Origin: Anas platyrhynchos
Lineage: Eukaryota > Chordata > Aves > Anseriformes > Anatidae
Length of the DNA stretch: 64,000 nucleotides
Direction of reading: 5' to 3'
Assembly (NCBI RefSeq): GCF_047663525.1
Contig: NC_092603.1
Location: 1,095,501 to 1,159,500 of the forward strand
Shown here in pieces: positions 20,101 through 31,390 of the stretch (positions within the stretch are counted from its first letter, which is position 1; every line of letters starts with the position of its first letter). Under the pieces are notes generated by a model. It saw only the letters and a program-made list of their open reading frames with translations, had not been told where the DNA came from and did not search any database. The position numbers and the translations under genes are program-made.

Positions 20101-23100
20101 GCGCTTGGTGCTCTGTCGGCCCCCCCCCTGCCGGCGCTTGGTGCTCTGTCCAACCCCTGCCGGCGCTTGGTGCTCTGTCCAACCCCTGCCGGCGCTTGGT
20201 GCTTTGTTGGCCCCCCCACTGCCGGCGCTTGGTGCTTTCTCCGCACCCTGCTGGCGCTTGGTGCTCTGTCCACACCCTGCCGGGGCTTGGTGCTTTCTCC
20301 GCACCCTGCCGGGGCTTGGTGCTTTCTCCGCACCCTGCCGGCACTTGGTGCTCTGTCCGCCCCCCCCCCGGCGCTTGGTGCTCTGTCGGCCCCCCCCTGG
20401 CGCTTGGTGCTCTGTCCCTATCCTGCTGGCGCTTGGTTCTTTGTCCGCTCCCCCTCCCCGGCGCTTGGTGGTGCTCCGTCCGCCCCCCCCCCCCCCCACG
20501 GCGCTTGGTACTTTGTCGGACCCCCCCGCCGGCGCTTGGTGCTTTCTCCGCACCCTGCCGGCGCTTGGTGCTCTGTCGGCCCCCCCCTGGCGCTTGGTGC
20601 TCTGTCAAAACCCCTGCCGGCTCTTGGTGCTCTGTCTGCCCCTTGCCGGCGCTTGGTGCTCTGTCGGCCCCCCTGCCGGCGCTTGGTGCTTTCTCCGCCC
20701 CCTGCCGGCCCTTGGTGCTTTCTCCGCCCCCTGCCGGCACTTGGTGCTCTGTCCGCACCCTTCCGGTGCTTGGTGCTTTCTCCGCACCCTGCCGGAGCTT
20801 GGTGCTCTGTCCGCCCTGTGCCGGCGCTTGGTGCTCTGTCGGCCCCCCCCCCTCCGGCGCTTGGGGCTCCGTCCGGCCCCCCCGCCCCCCCCGGCGCTTG
20901 GTTCTTTGTCCGCCCCCCCCCGGCGCTTGGCGGTGCTCCGTCCGCCCCCCCCCCCACGGCGCTTGGTACTCTGTCGGACCCCCCCGCCGGCGCTTGGTCC
21001 TTTCTCCGCACCCTGCCGGCGCTTGGTGATCTATCCAACCCCTGCCGGCTCTTGGTGCTCTGTCGGCCCCCCCCCTGCCGGCGCTCGGTGCTCTGTCTGC
21101 CCCCTGCCGGCGCTTGATGCTCTGTCCAACCCCTGCCGGCGCTTGGTGCTTTGTTGGCGCCCCCCCTGCCGGCGCTTGGTGCTCTCTCCGCCCCCTGCCG
21201 GCGCTTGGTGCTCTCTCCGCCCCCTGCCGGCGCTTGGTGCTCTGTCCGCACCCTGCCGGCGCTTGGTGCTTTGTTGGCCCCCCCCCTGCCGGCGCTTGGT
21301 GCTTTCTCCGCACCCTGCCGGCGCTTGGTGCTCTGTCCACACCCTGCCGGCGCTTGGTGCTCTGTCCGCACCCTGCCGGGGCTTGGTGCTTTCTCCGCAC
21401 CCTGCCGGCGCTTGGTGCTCTGTCCAACCCCTGCCGGCGCTTGGTGCTTTGTTGGCCCCCCCCCTGCCGGCGCTTGGTGCTTTCTCCGCACCCTGCCGGC
21501 GCTTGGTGCTCTGTCCACACCCTGCCGGCGCTTGGTGCTCTGTCCGCACCCTGCCGGGGCTTGGTGCTTTCTCCGCACCCTGCCGGCGCTTGGTGCTCTG
21601 TCGGCCCCCCCCTGGCGCTTGGTGCTCTGTCCCTATCCTGCCGGCGCTTGGTTCTTTGTCCGCTCCCCCTCCCCGGCGCTTGGTGGTGCTCTGTCTGCCT
21701 CCTGCTGGCGGTTGGTGCTCTGTCTGACTCCTGCCGGCGCTTGGTGTTCTGTCGGCCCCCCCCCGCCGGCGCTTGGTGCTCTGTCGGCCCCCCCCCCACC
21801 GGCGCTTGGGGCCCCGTCCGGCCCCCCCGCCCCCCCCGGCGCTTGGTTCTTTGTCCGCCCCCCCCCCCCTCCCCCCGGCGCTTGGTGGTGCTCCGTCCGC
21901 CCCCCCCCCCCACGGCGCTTGGTACTTTGTCGGACCCCCCCGCCGGCGCTTGGTGCTTTCTCCGCACCCTGCCGGCGCTTGGTGCTCTGTCCGCACCCTG
22001 CCGGCGCTTGGTGCTTTCTCCGCACCCTGCCGGCGCTTGGTGCTCTGTCCGCACCCTGCCGGCGCTTGGTGCTTTCTCCGCACCCTACCGGCCCTTGGTG
22101 CTTTCTCCGCACCCTGCCGGCGCTTGGTGCTCTGTCCGCACCCTGCGGGCGCTTGGTGCTTTCTCCGCACCCTACCGGCACTTGGTGCTTTCTCCGCACC
22201 CTGCGGGCGCTTGGTGCTTTCTCCGCACCCTACCGGCCCTTGGTGCTTTCTCCGCACCCTGCCGGCGCTTGGTGCTTTCTCCGCCCCCTGCCGGCGCTTG
22301 GTGCTCTGTCCGCCCCCTGCCGGCACTTGGTGCTTTCTCCGCACCCTTCCGGTGCTTGGTGCTTTCTCCGCACCCTGCCGGAGCTTGGTGCTCTGTCCGC
22401 CCCGTGCCGGCGCTTGGTGCTCTGTCGGCCCCCCCCCCTCCGGCGCTTGGGGCTCCGTCTGGCCCCCCCGCCCCCCCCGGCGCTTGGTTCTTTGTCCGCC
22501 CCCCCCCGGCGCTTGGCGGTGCTCCGTCCGCCCCCCCCCCCACGGCGCTTGGTACTCTGTCGGACCCCCCCGCCGGCGCTTGGTCCTTTCTCCGCACCCT
22601 GCCGGCGCTTGGTGATCTATCCAACCCCTGCCGGCTCTTGGTGATCTGTCGGCCCCCCCCCTGCCGGCGCTCGGTGCTCTGTCCAACCCCTGCCGGCGCT
22701 TGGTGCTTTGTTGGCGCCCCCCCTGCCGGCGCCTGGTTCTCTCTCCGCCCCCTGCCGGCGCTTGGTGCTCTGTCCGCACCCTGCCGGCGCTTGGTGCTTT
22801 CTCCGCACCCTGCCGGCGCTTGGTGCTCTGTCCGCCCCCCCCCCGGCGCTTGGTGCTCTGTCCGCCCCCTGCCGGCGCTTGGTGCTCTGTCGGCCCCCCC
22901 CTGGCGCTTGGTGCTCTGTCCCTATCCTGCTGGCGCTTGGTTCTTTGTCCGCTCCCCCTCCCCGGCGCTTGGTGGTGCTCTGTCCAATCCCTGCCGGCGC
23001 TTGGTGCTCTGTCTGCCTCCTGCCGGCGCTTGGTGTTCTGTCGGCCCCCCCCCACCGGCGCTTGGTGCTCTGTCGGCCCCCCCCCCCACCGGCGCTTGGG

Positions 23101-23667
23101 GCCCCGTCCGGCCCCCCCGCCCCCCCCGGCGCTTGGTTCTTTGTCCGCCCCCCCCCCCTCCCCCCGGCGCTTGGTGGTGCTCCGTCCGCCCCCCCCCCCC
23201 CCCACGGCGCTTGGTACTTTGTCGGACCCCCCCGCCGGCGCTTGGTCCTTTCTCCGCACCCTGCCGGCGCTTGGTGCTCTGTCCGCACCCTGCCGGCGCT
23301 TGGTGCTTTCTCCGCACCCTGCCGGCGCTTGGTGCTTTCTCCGCACCCTGCCGGCGCTTGGTGCTCTGTCCGCACCCTGCCGGCGCTTGGTGCTCCGTAC
23401 GCCCCCCCCCCCCCGCCGGCGCTTGGTGCTCTGTCGGCCCCTCCCCGCGCTTGGTGCTCCGTACGCCCCCCCGGCGCTTGGTGCTTTGTCCGCCTGCTCT
23501 CACCCCGGCGCTGGGTGGTGCTCCGTCCGCCCCCCCCCCTCCCCAGCGCTTGGTGGTGCTCCGCCCCCCCCCCCCCCCCCCGGCACTTGGTGCTCTGTCG
23601 GCCCCCCCCCCCCCCTAGCGCTTGGGGCTCTCTCCGCCCCCCCCCGCCCCCCCCCGGGCGCTTTGCA
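15708..23667. repeat. 29-bp C-rich minisatellite, array 3
   Basis: About 8 kb of the same unit, with the 'gtccctatcctgccgg' marker block at about 16573, 17362, 18088, 18957, 20412, 21628 and 22918. The right end degenerates into long C runs (up to about 16) before non-satellite sequence resumes. The flanks match 41215 and 41315 of the paralogous unit, where only a short polypyrimidine repeat separates them. The array therefore grew or inserted in the presumed 5' intron of A1. Confidence 0.95.
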
Positions 23668-23689
23668 CTCTCCCCTTTCCTTTTTTTCA

Positions 23690-24260
23690 AGTTTTTTTTA
23701 AATTAATTTTTACGCTCCCACCGCCTCCTTCTGCTCCCTTGCCTTGGTTCTGCTTTTCTCCGAGATTTTTGGATTTCTTGATCAGTACTGTGCAGATTGA
23801 TCTCTTTGATGCCTGAATGGTTTCACACTTCCACACTGCCCTACACCACTCATGTGTTTCTGTGATTAGAGCCAAAAAAAAAACCTCATTGCCCAAATTC
23901 TTCCTTTTCATTTGGTTTTATTGAAGCTTCTATGACCACATAGGGCGTGTAAATCTTCTTACAAATGTTTAGAACTCCTAGCGTGTTTGTTTGTTTGTTT
24001 GTTTTAAGATATTTTAAAACATTTCACGCTTTTTTTTTCTCCTGTTTATTTCTTTGGGAGGGCTTTCCCAGTCTTTCTTCTAATCTTCTAGCTAAGGCAG
24101 CTGGCTGCTTTTTTTTTTTCTTCTTTTTTTCTGGGAAGGAATTAAAGAAGAATAAAGTTGAAAAGAAGCAAAAAATAGTATTAATCGGTATAATTAATAA
24201 TCTGGGTGGAGCTGCAGCAAAAAAGCAGACAAGGGAGGGAAGAGGGATGACACCTGGGTA
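23690..24260 (+). repeat. 5'-intron module, copy 3
   Basis: Close paralogue of 41320-41950. It includes the 'gatcagtactgtg' phrase, the 'gaagcttct' block and 'tagaactccta', and lies between the minisatellite and a CR1 remnant. No coding potential was seen. Confidence 0.5.
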
Positions 24261-24560
24261 CAAGCTAGTAGCATCGCTAGTCGGTCGAGGGAAGTGATTG
24301 TCCCAATCTACTCTGTGCTGGTACAGCTTCGCCTCGAGTACTGTGTGCAGCTCTCATCGCAGTCTACAACTTCCTCATGAGGGGAAGTGGAGAGGCAGGT
24401 GACCTGTTCTCCGTAATCACCAGTGATAGGACCCGCGGGAACGGCGTTAAGCTGAGGCAGGGGAAGTTCAGGCTGGACATCACAAAGAGGTTCTCCACCG
24501 AGAGGGTGGTTGCAGACTGGAGCAGGCTCCCCAGTGTGCAAGCCAAATATGAAGCCAAGC
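24260..24560 (+). mobile_element. CR1 LINE fragment in the A1 5' intron
   Basis: It contains 'cgagtactgtgtgcag', 'gataggaccc' and 'gaggcaggggaagttcaggctgg', all typical of a CR1 3' region. A matching insertion lies at 41950-42215, so it was present before the unit duplicated. Confidence 0.65.
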
Positions 24561-24769
24561 CAGGCTTTGTCATACGGAGTCTGGGGTACATGCAGCCCAC
24601 TCATATTACCACTATTTATGCCCCCCCCGCCAAATTCAATCCTAAAACTTCTTTGAAAACACTATTTCGCAGTATGTAGCCCAGCACTGAATGTTCCTCC
24701 TGCAAGTTTTTCCAGCGTCCTGCTGTATTTCCTCAAAACCAAAAGTTTTCTCCTCCTTAGGAGCTTATT

Positions 24770-25463
24770 CCTAGATGTTTGGTTTTCTAATAATCCCCTC
24801 ATCCATGTGGACAAAGCTCTACCTTGGTGATTATTTTCCAACAATAGTACCAAGATCTGTGGCGCAAGCGCTGCTCTGTTTGAACAGCAGCCATCATGCT
24901 GTTCTATACTCAGAAAATATTGCAGGGGGAACTGAGATAAGGGCTGGCTGTGAACCAAGAATGTCAGCACAAGCAGCGGCTGGCTTATTTCCTTGATTTT
25001 TTTCAAATTCAGCTTCTTGCTGGGCTGGAGACTGTTTGGGGAGGGTGTCATGTCACACATCTCAACTCCCTTTGAGCTTTGAGTGCTGATAGGCAATACA
25101 TTTCTTTTAATTTCTTTCAATATTTCATGTCAATATAAACTTCTGTCTTTCTATTTTCTCTTTCTCCTTTTCCTTCTCTTTTTTACTTCTTTCTTTCTTC
25201 ATTTTTTTTTCTTCTATCTCCTTCAACCTTTCTCCCATCCTTTCACCCTTCCTCCATTCCCCTCCATCAGACCACAAGCCCTCTCCCCAACCACGGTTTC
25301 CCCATGTCCCCTCCAGATCCCCACAAGTCCTCAGACCCGGGGGGCTTTGCTGGCACCCCAACACTCAACCCTCTTCTTGCTATTGCATCATGCTCCAGCA
25401 GTTGTTGCCAGAGAACAAGACAGGTGGATGTGATCAATGAATCCTGATACTTCCTTGACGGCC
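24770..25463 (+). promoter_or_regulatory. Conserved upstream region of A1
   Basis: Shared with 42440-43143 and 3240-3949. A TATA-like 'aatataaac' near 25131 is followed by a polypyrimidine run of about 110 bp (25140-25260) and a C-rich stretch up to the ATG. It may be a proximal promoter, or intron plus 5' leader if the upstream noncoding exon is used. The choice cannot be made from sequence. Confidence 0.35.
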
Positions 25464-27377
25464 ATGGAGAAAGAAGGCTGTGAAAATACTCACCCCGAGC
25501 AAGAAGTGCTGAACCCTCCAAGAGATGAAGAAAATCAATATAAATGGGGTAATGCTGGGGGAAAGTGAGATCTGGCTCAGGTGGGGCACTGGTGGGATGG
25601 GCACCAGCCAGGGTGTTTTGGTGGGGGGACACAGACTCTGAATTTTACCATGTAGCCACCTCTTAATCACCTGGAGGACCTCAAAGAAGGGAGCTCCTAT
25701 CCCAAGGGGGAGGCTTATAGGATCAACCATGGATCCAGCAGAAAAAGGGCAAATGGGGGGTGGAAAGACCCAGCCCACATCTCCTGCTCTCTTCTCCACC
25801 AGAATCCAGCCCCCATTGGATGGGAAGGAAATGTCATCGTGTACAACAGCTCCTGGCTCCGCTGTGTGTGTTGCTGATTGTCCTTGTCCTCGCTCTGCTG
25901 GTGGCCTTGATTGGTGAGTCCCACTGGAGCATCCCCACGGCAGGGAGATGGGCCAGGGAGCTGTTTCAGGGGTGGAGTGGGGAATTCCAGGATTTTCCTA
26001 GCAGGATGAGAGGCCCCCCAAGCATAGCACTGAACCTGTTTCATGGGCACGCCCTTTTGTCCCCTCAACCAGGCTCTACTCAGCCTTTCCAAGTGGATGC
26101 CCCACCTTGGCGCATCCCAGCCCCCCTACATTTGCTGGAGGGGAATACATATAGTTTAAAAAATGTTATTTTTCTACCTTTTTTTGTTTTTGTTTTTTTG
26201 TTTTTTGTTTTTTGTTTTTTTGTGGCTATCCATGCATCTCACCTGCTTGGTTTTCTCCTTCTACAGTTGTGTGTCTGCAGTCTCGCTCATCACATCCCCA
26301 ATTCTCCCACGTGTGCCCAGACAAATGGATCGGCTTCCAAAGCAAGTGCTACTATTTCTCAGGAAATACAAGTGACTGGAACACCAGCTTGGAGAAGTGC
26401 AAGGCCTTGGAAGCCTCCCTGACCTCCATAGACAGCCTGGAGGAACTGGTGAGAACTGGGCACAAGCCCCAGCGCCGGTTCTGGTGTGGAATATGTGTGG
26501 GACTAGACTAAAATCCCGTTTCCCCCCCAAATTTCACCCACTGCCAAAGCCAGGAGAAGATGCCCTGGGGAAAGCACCAGCCTGGGCTGGGGAATGAGCA
26601 ATATCACATTATTTTCTCCAAAACTCCCTCCCTGCGTCCAGATGGGTGCTGTCCTGAGCTTTGTCCTCAAGGGGCTTCTTTTTTTCTGTTTAACTGTAGG
26701 ATTGTAGAATGTAATCACCTTCCTATTGCAGGGTGCTCTGCAGGCTGGAGGCAGAACCTGGCTGAGTTTTGTTTTGGGAAGATGGGATCACCTAAAACCC
26801 GATTTACTTTATTTCATTTTTTTTTCTCCTCTAAAGGCATTCATCAGGCACTGCAAGGGCCAAGGAAACCACTGGTTCGGGCTGCACAAGGAAGTCAATG
26901 GACAGTGGAGGTGGACCAACGGCACAGCCTTCAACAACGGGTCAGTCCCTCTGCCTGCTGGGGTTAGGTGCTTTGGGTTGGCAATTAGGCCAGGAGTTCT
27001 TATAGGGTCTGGGATGGCCTCTTTTGGGATGGGGACAATCTCCTGCCACCGCACCGCTGGTTCTTCACAGGAGGCTTGGTGTGGACTAAGGATGCCGAGC
27101 TCTGAACCCCTATTAAACCTTGAACACTGCCCCTTGTGACCTTCCCAGGAGAGGAAACCCCATCTTTCCTTCCAGTTTTTAGGGTAGTTTTCCTACTTTC
27201 TTCCCTTCTGCTCACTCCTGAGTGTGTCTGCATTGCAGGTTTGAGGTGCGGGGAGGTGGCCCTTGTGCATACCTAAACCAGGAGATCAGCTCAGCCCTCT
27301 GCCACACGGAGAAATACTGGATCTGCAGCAGGCCCAACAACTACGTCCTCTGGAGGCAAAAGATTTACCCTGAGTAA
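25464..27377 (+). CDS. A1: CLEC2/Clr-like type II C-type-lectin-like membrane protein
   Basis: Five coding exons with consistent GT-AG borders and phases: 25464-25548, 25803-25913, 26267-26448, 26837-26940 and 27239-27377 (206 residues). Exon 1 is a 28-residue acidic cytoplasmic tail without an ITIM. Exon 2 carries the membrane segment (LCVLLIVLVLALLVALI). Exons 3-5 form the CTLD, from CPDKW through CYYF and GLHKEVNGQWRW to YWICS. It lacks the calcium-binding WND motif, as expected for NK-type lectin-like ligands. The family usually acts as a surface ligand of NKR-P1 receptors, and an NKR-P1-like gene (B1) lies tail to tail 0.5 kb downstream. Oddity: the exon 4-5 junction encodes Gly where A2 and relatives have Trp (FNNG instead of FNNW). 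An extra Cys precedes the CTLD (VVCLQ). Confidence 0.85.
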
Positions 27378-27748
27378 AAGATCCCGTAAACATAAAGCTC
27401 ATGATAGTGACAGAAAAATGGTAAATCTTATTTAGGTCTGCTTCTTTGCTACAACAGTATTGCTGAGTGTCCTTTCTGCTCAGATTCATGCAGGCTCTGT
27501 CAATCTTTTGTACTGAAGTCAGCAACATTCCTGTTTCTCTCTCTGCTTCTGCAGCAGAAAGTCATGTTTTATTTTTTTTCTACATTTGCATAACGGCATG
27601 TTTGTAGTAACGAATTTGAAACCTGTAAATCTGATGTGCTATGGAAATATGCTGTTATGCTATTCTATTTTGCACTTCCCATTGGAAGGAGGACAAGGAA
27701 CGATTGGAACAGATAATGTCTGGATGTGTGTATCTGGATGGATTTTTT

Positions 27749-27764
27749 AATAAAAAAAATAAAA
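27749..27764 (+). terminator. Polyadenylation signals of A1
   Basis: AATAAA occurs at 27749, with a second AATAAA close behind, about 370 bp after the stop codon. The equivalent site in A2 is at 45403. The signal lies about 120 bp from the convergent B1 stop codon at 27881. Confidence 0.5.
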
Positions 27765-27880
27765 ATTGGAAGCTAATTGAAACAGAGCCTACACTAATAC
27801 TCTTGGCTGTGCTTGGTTGGGTTCAAACCCTGAAATTCCTTGCAGAGCCGTAACAAGGAGGGTTGGCTTCAACCCAAATA

Positions 27881-30800
27881 TTAGCAGCAAGCATCCTGCA
27901 GGATGGGCTTTTCAGGGTGGGCACCATACAGGTCTCTGTCTCCTGCAGTCTTTGAAAGGAGATGGAAGGGTTCTGTCTGGCAAACCCACTTGTATTTGCT
28001 CTCACAGCCATCGTCTTCCAGCCCCTTCTCTACAAAGGTCACGCAGCCGTTCTCCACACTCCCAAGGGAACCAAACCTGCAAACCAAAATTGTCAGCGCT
28101 CAAAAGCAGCTCCTTTCTCTCTTGGGAGAGGGGACAATAGGAGCTTCTCCCCCAGCCTGCCTCACTGGGCTCCAGGTGGTTTCTTGCTGCGGGCTTGCCC
28201 AGATGCCCATGCAGATTGCTGTGCTTGCACTACCATTTGGCTCCTTCCTCCACTGGAGCATGCCCAGGGTGTTAAAACCACATTGGCTGCATAGGTGTGA
28301 TATCTTAAGTTGCAGTGCTCTGTACAACCAACTTTTGGGCTATAAAGCCTTTGTGGGGGATTACAAAGCTGATGTGGACACCAAATATTGGAGATTTGGG
28401 GGCTGAAGTGGAGCAAAGCTGCTCTGCACACAGCGGGTTGCAGCTGTACTCACGTGGTGGCATCGAAGGAGGAGTTGTCCACCCATTTCCATATGTAGTT
28501 GGATGCCTTTAATCCGATCCACACCGTTAGCTTGTCCTGGCGGATGATCTCACGTAAGTGCTCCTGGGAAATGGGAGAGGAGTGGTGGCTTCCAGGGGCC
28601 TTCAGCAACAGGCTCGTTGGGGTGCAAAGCTGGCTTTTTGAACCCGTTTGGTTCATCCTCAAAGAGACAGGCCCAAACCATGACCTGTGCCATGGGAGCT
28701 GCCTCGCTTAGTGGGTGGAAAGAGCTTAAAATCAGAGCCTGAGACACCGGAGGCTCCCCCCGAGCTCTTTGTCCTTCTTTCCTTTCGTGCCAAAGGTGGG
28801 AAGGGGCCTCCAAAGCCCTTTAGGTGGTGATTCAGCCCTGTTCCGATCTCTTAGCAGGTGGTTGCTTGGAGCTACCAAGCCTCCTGCCACCAACAAGAAG
28901 CTCCAAGGCAGTTTTTGCCCCTATACCCACCAAAACCGAGGGCTTTTGGGTCCTTTTCAAGCCTTTTACACTCTGCACTTACCATATCGGTGGTGTTTCG
29001 GAGCACGGCCAGATGGGACCCCCGACTTTCGCAGTCTTTTTTGCCTTCCATCCAAGTCCCAGTCGATTTGGGAACCTGGTAGCACTGGTCCCCCAAAAGC
29101 TGCCAAGACTGGGGGCACAGCTTGCAGCCCCCATGGCCTGGAGAGGAGACGGAGCTGTGAGACACCCCAACAAGTGCTCGAGGTCTCGCTCAAACCAGCC
29201 AAGAGGCTCCGGGGAGGGAGCTCTCTCCCCTCCCAAATTTTTCCTGCCCGCTTTCCCCACCCATCCACCACAAGGAGGACACAGTGGGGTGAGCATGGTG
29301 AAGGTGGAGAGGTGCCTCCTCCTCCCGGAGGCCCACAGAAGATGGAGATGATCAGCAAAACGAGCTCTTCCTCGCCATGCTCATTGACACCGAGCTGGGC
29401 TCACAGCCCCCCAGGGACACTCATCCCACCCCAGGTTCACCCCCGGGGAAAGGGGTTACCTGCGGAGCCGTTCCAGCGGCAGACGTAGCGCAGCAGGGAG
29501 GGAATCATGCACACCTCTGTCCTGCTCCTTCCCCCGGCCTCGCTCTTGTTCTGCAGAGTGTTGGGAGGTGTCGGCGTCTTCTGAAAAACTTGGAGGCAAA
29601 ATTTTGGGGTGAGACAGGCTGTTTGGGGGTAATGTCGTGAAAATCAAGCAGGGCTTATATGGTTTCCTGATCTATTGTGCAAACTGTTTTTCTGGTCATG
29701 ATTGCACCCAACTTTTGGAATAGCATAAAAATGTTGCTTGTGTCCACCACCCTTATTTTAAAAGCCTTTTTTTTGTGTATGTTTTTCTGTGTTTTTGTTG
29801 TTGTTTTATTTGTTTGTTTGTTTGTTTTGAGAGGGGATTTACTCTTGTTGGATGCATCCTGTGGCATCTACATGGTTCCTGGGATAAAACCCTGTCCTCC
29901 CCTTGGCAAAGAAAAAAATAAAAAACCAACAAAGTACACTTTTCCTTGTGATCGTTTGGGTTTTAGATGTGTTTTCGAGTGGGTTTTACTTACCCTGCAC
30001 ACTGAGCACCACCACCAGCACCAGCAGCACCAGGCAGCCCAGCCCGCTCAGCTTCAGAAAGACTCCGTGCCACCGTGGGCATGCGGCGGGAGCTGAAAGA
30101 GTCCGTGGTTTTGTTCAGAAAGTGCTTTCTTGTAAAATAAAATTAAAATACAATGAAATGAAATGAAATAATATGAAATAAACCAATAATATTAATATAA
30201 AAATGTAATAAAATAATAAGAAAAGTAAAGAAAGAAATGAAACGAAACGAAACGAAAAGAGAGCCCATATGTTTGAGCAGAAGTTGACAGATGCTTTGCT
30301 ACCTCCATAATCACACAAAAACAAGTGAAAACCCAACGATCACAACCTTCTCTTTGCATTTCCCACCCCAGGACCCTCCTCACATGGGTCCCACTGCTCA
30401 CCATCGTGCAGCTTTGGCTGGAGCAAAGCCTCCAGGACCTTGGAGGGGATGGGGAGCAGCTGGGCTGCGGCTTCCCAGTTGCACCAGTGGGTCCCGGTGG
30501 GGAAGGAGTCCCGGTGGCAGGCTTTGCTCCTGTTGGAGGCTTGCTGCTGAGGTTGGGCTCAGAAGCGAGGCTGTCACCTCTGAGTGCTCTGGGAGGCAGT
30601 GGGGGTCCTCAAGAGCAGGGGGGACAGACCCAAACTCTTGGGAAACTGGCCTCATTTAGAGCAGATGGCAGCTGGTGGGACTCGGGTCCCTCCACACTTC
30701 CTCTCCACCAGGGTCCTGGGTGTGTTTTGCCAAGCTTTGACTTCCAACGGCTTGCGTTAGGGCTGATTTTTGCTGTGGGGAGAGCAGCCCCAGCAGTGAA

Positions 30801-31042
30801 ATCATTCAAGCTCTGGCCATTTGCAAGCTTCCTTTGCCCCGTCCTTCCTTCTTTCCTTCCTTCCTTTCACTGCCTTCCTTCCTTTCACTGCCAAGACTCA
30901 AGCGGACCCAAACGCCAGCTCTTCCTGGAGCTCGCCGTGAGCGCCCACCACCCAAAATCACACTTACTGTGATGCCTCTCAGCAGGTGAAGAGCCCCCTC
31001 TCCGGGCTGCCTTAAATCGGCGTACATAATTTCGCCAGCCAT
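27881..31042 (-). pseudogene. B1: NKR-P1/KLRB1-like receptor, frameshifted in ITIM exon
   Basis: Six exons, read from high to low: 31042-30968, 30092-29994, 29588-29460, 29137-28983, 28563-28454 and 28076-27881. Exon 1 begins MAGEIMYADLR, an ITIM (I-x-Y-x-x-L). Exon 2 has ACPRWH and a leucine-rich membrane segment. Exon 3 is a stalk. Exons 4-6 form the CTLD (CPQSW, CYQV, VWIGL, WKWVDNSSF, WVCQ), followed by a 31-residue tail. Exon 1 is 75 nt against 73 in B2: two extra bases (30990s) change the outgoing phase from 1 to 0, so joining to exon 2 gives a stop within about 13 codons. All later exons are open. The start of exon 3 uses an AAG acceptor, chosen because it keeps the frame in both copies. 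Without another first exon the gene cannot make the receptor. Confidence 0.75.
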
Positions 31043-31224
31043 GGTCAGCTTGCCCGCCCACAGAAGCGTCCCAGGAGTGACAACGTCCCCGGGCAACCTT
31101 TGTGTTATGACCAACCTTCTTGCGCCTGCGTCCAGTGCCAGGAAATGGCTTTTTTTAGTCTTCTTCTTTGTGTGTGTGTGTGTTTTTTTTTTTTTTAATA
31201 GATACATAGATATGTGCTACAGAC

Positions 31225-31390
31225 TTTCCTTTCACAGAATCATCTAGGTTGGAAGAGACCTTCCAGATCACCTAGTCCAACCTCTGACCTAAAACTAACA
31301 AGTCCTTCACTAAACCATATCCCTAAGCTCAACACCTAAATGTCTTTTAAAGACCTCCAGCGATGGTGGTCCCTTTCAGTCGAAGGATGG
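31225..31390 (-). mobile_element. CR1 LINE 3' end, reverse orientation
   Basis: Reverse-strand CR1 phrases are present: 'cacagaatcatctaggttggaagagacc', 'tccaacctctgacc' and 'aaagacctccagcgatgg'. The paralogous copy is at 48755-48900, so the insertion predates the unit duplication. It lies just upstream of B1 exon 1, after a T-rich run. Confidence 0.7.

Noticed and set aside
6690-23667. CRISPR-like array (repeats near 29 bp)
   Set aside because: Units are contiguous without unique spacers, unit sequence itself varies, and the setting is a vertebrate genome.
6690-23667. The chicken chromosome 16 PO41-type repeat or telomere repeat
   Set aside because: The unit is 29 bp, not 41, and contains no TTAGGG runs.
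25760-26422. A 220-codon single-exon protein on the plus strand at A1
   Set aside because: It reads from intron 1 through the membrane exon into introns 2. Splice sites and comparison with A2 show only 25803-25913 and 26267-26448 are coding.
28769-29488. A 239-codon frame on the plus strand opposite B1
   Set aside because: It is antisense to the stalk and CTLD exons of B1 and has no domain. The GC-rich antisense strand is open by chance.
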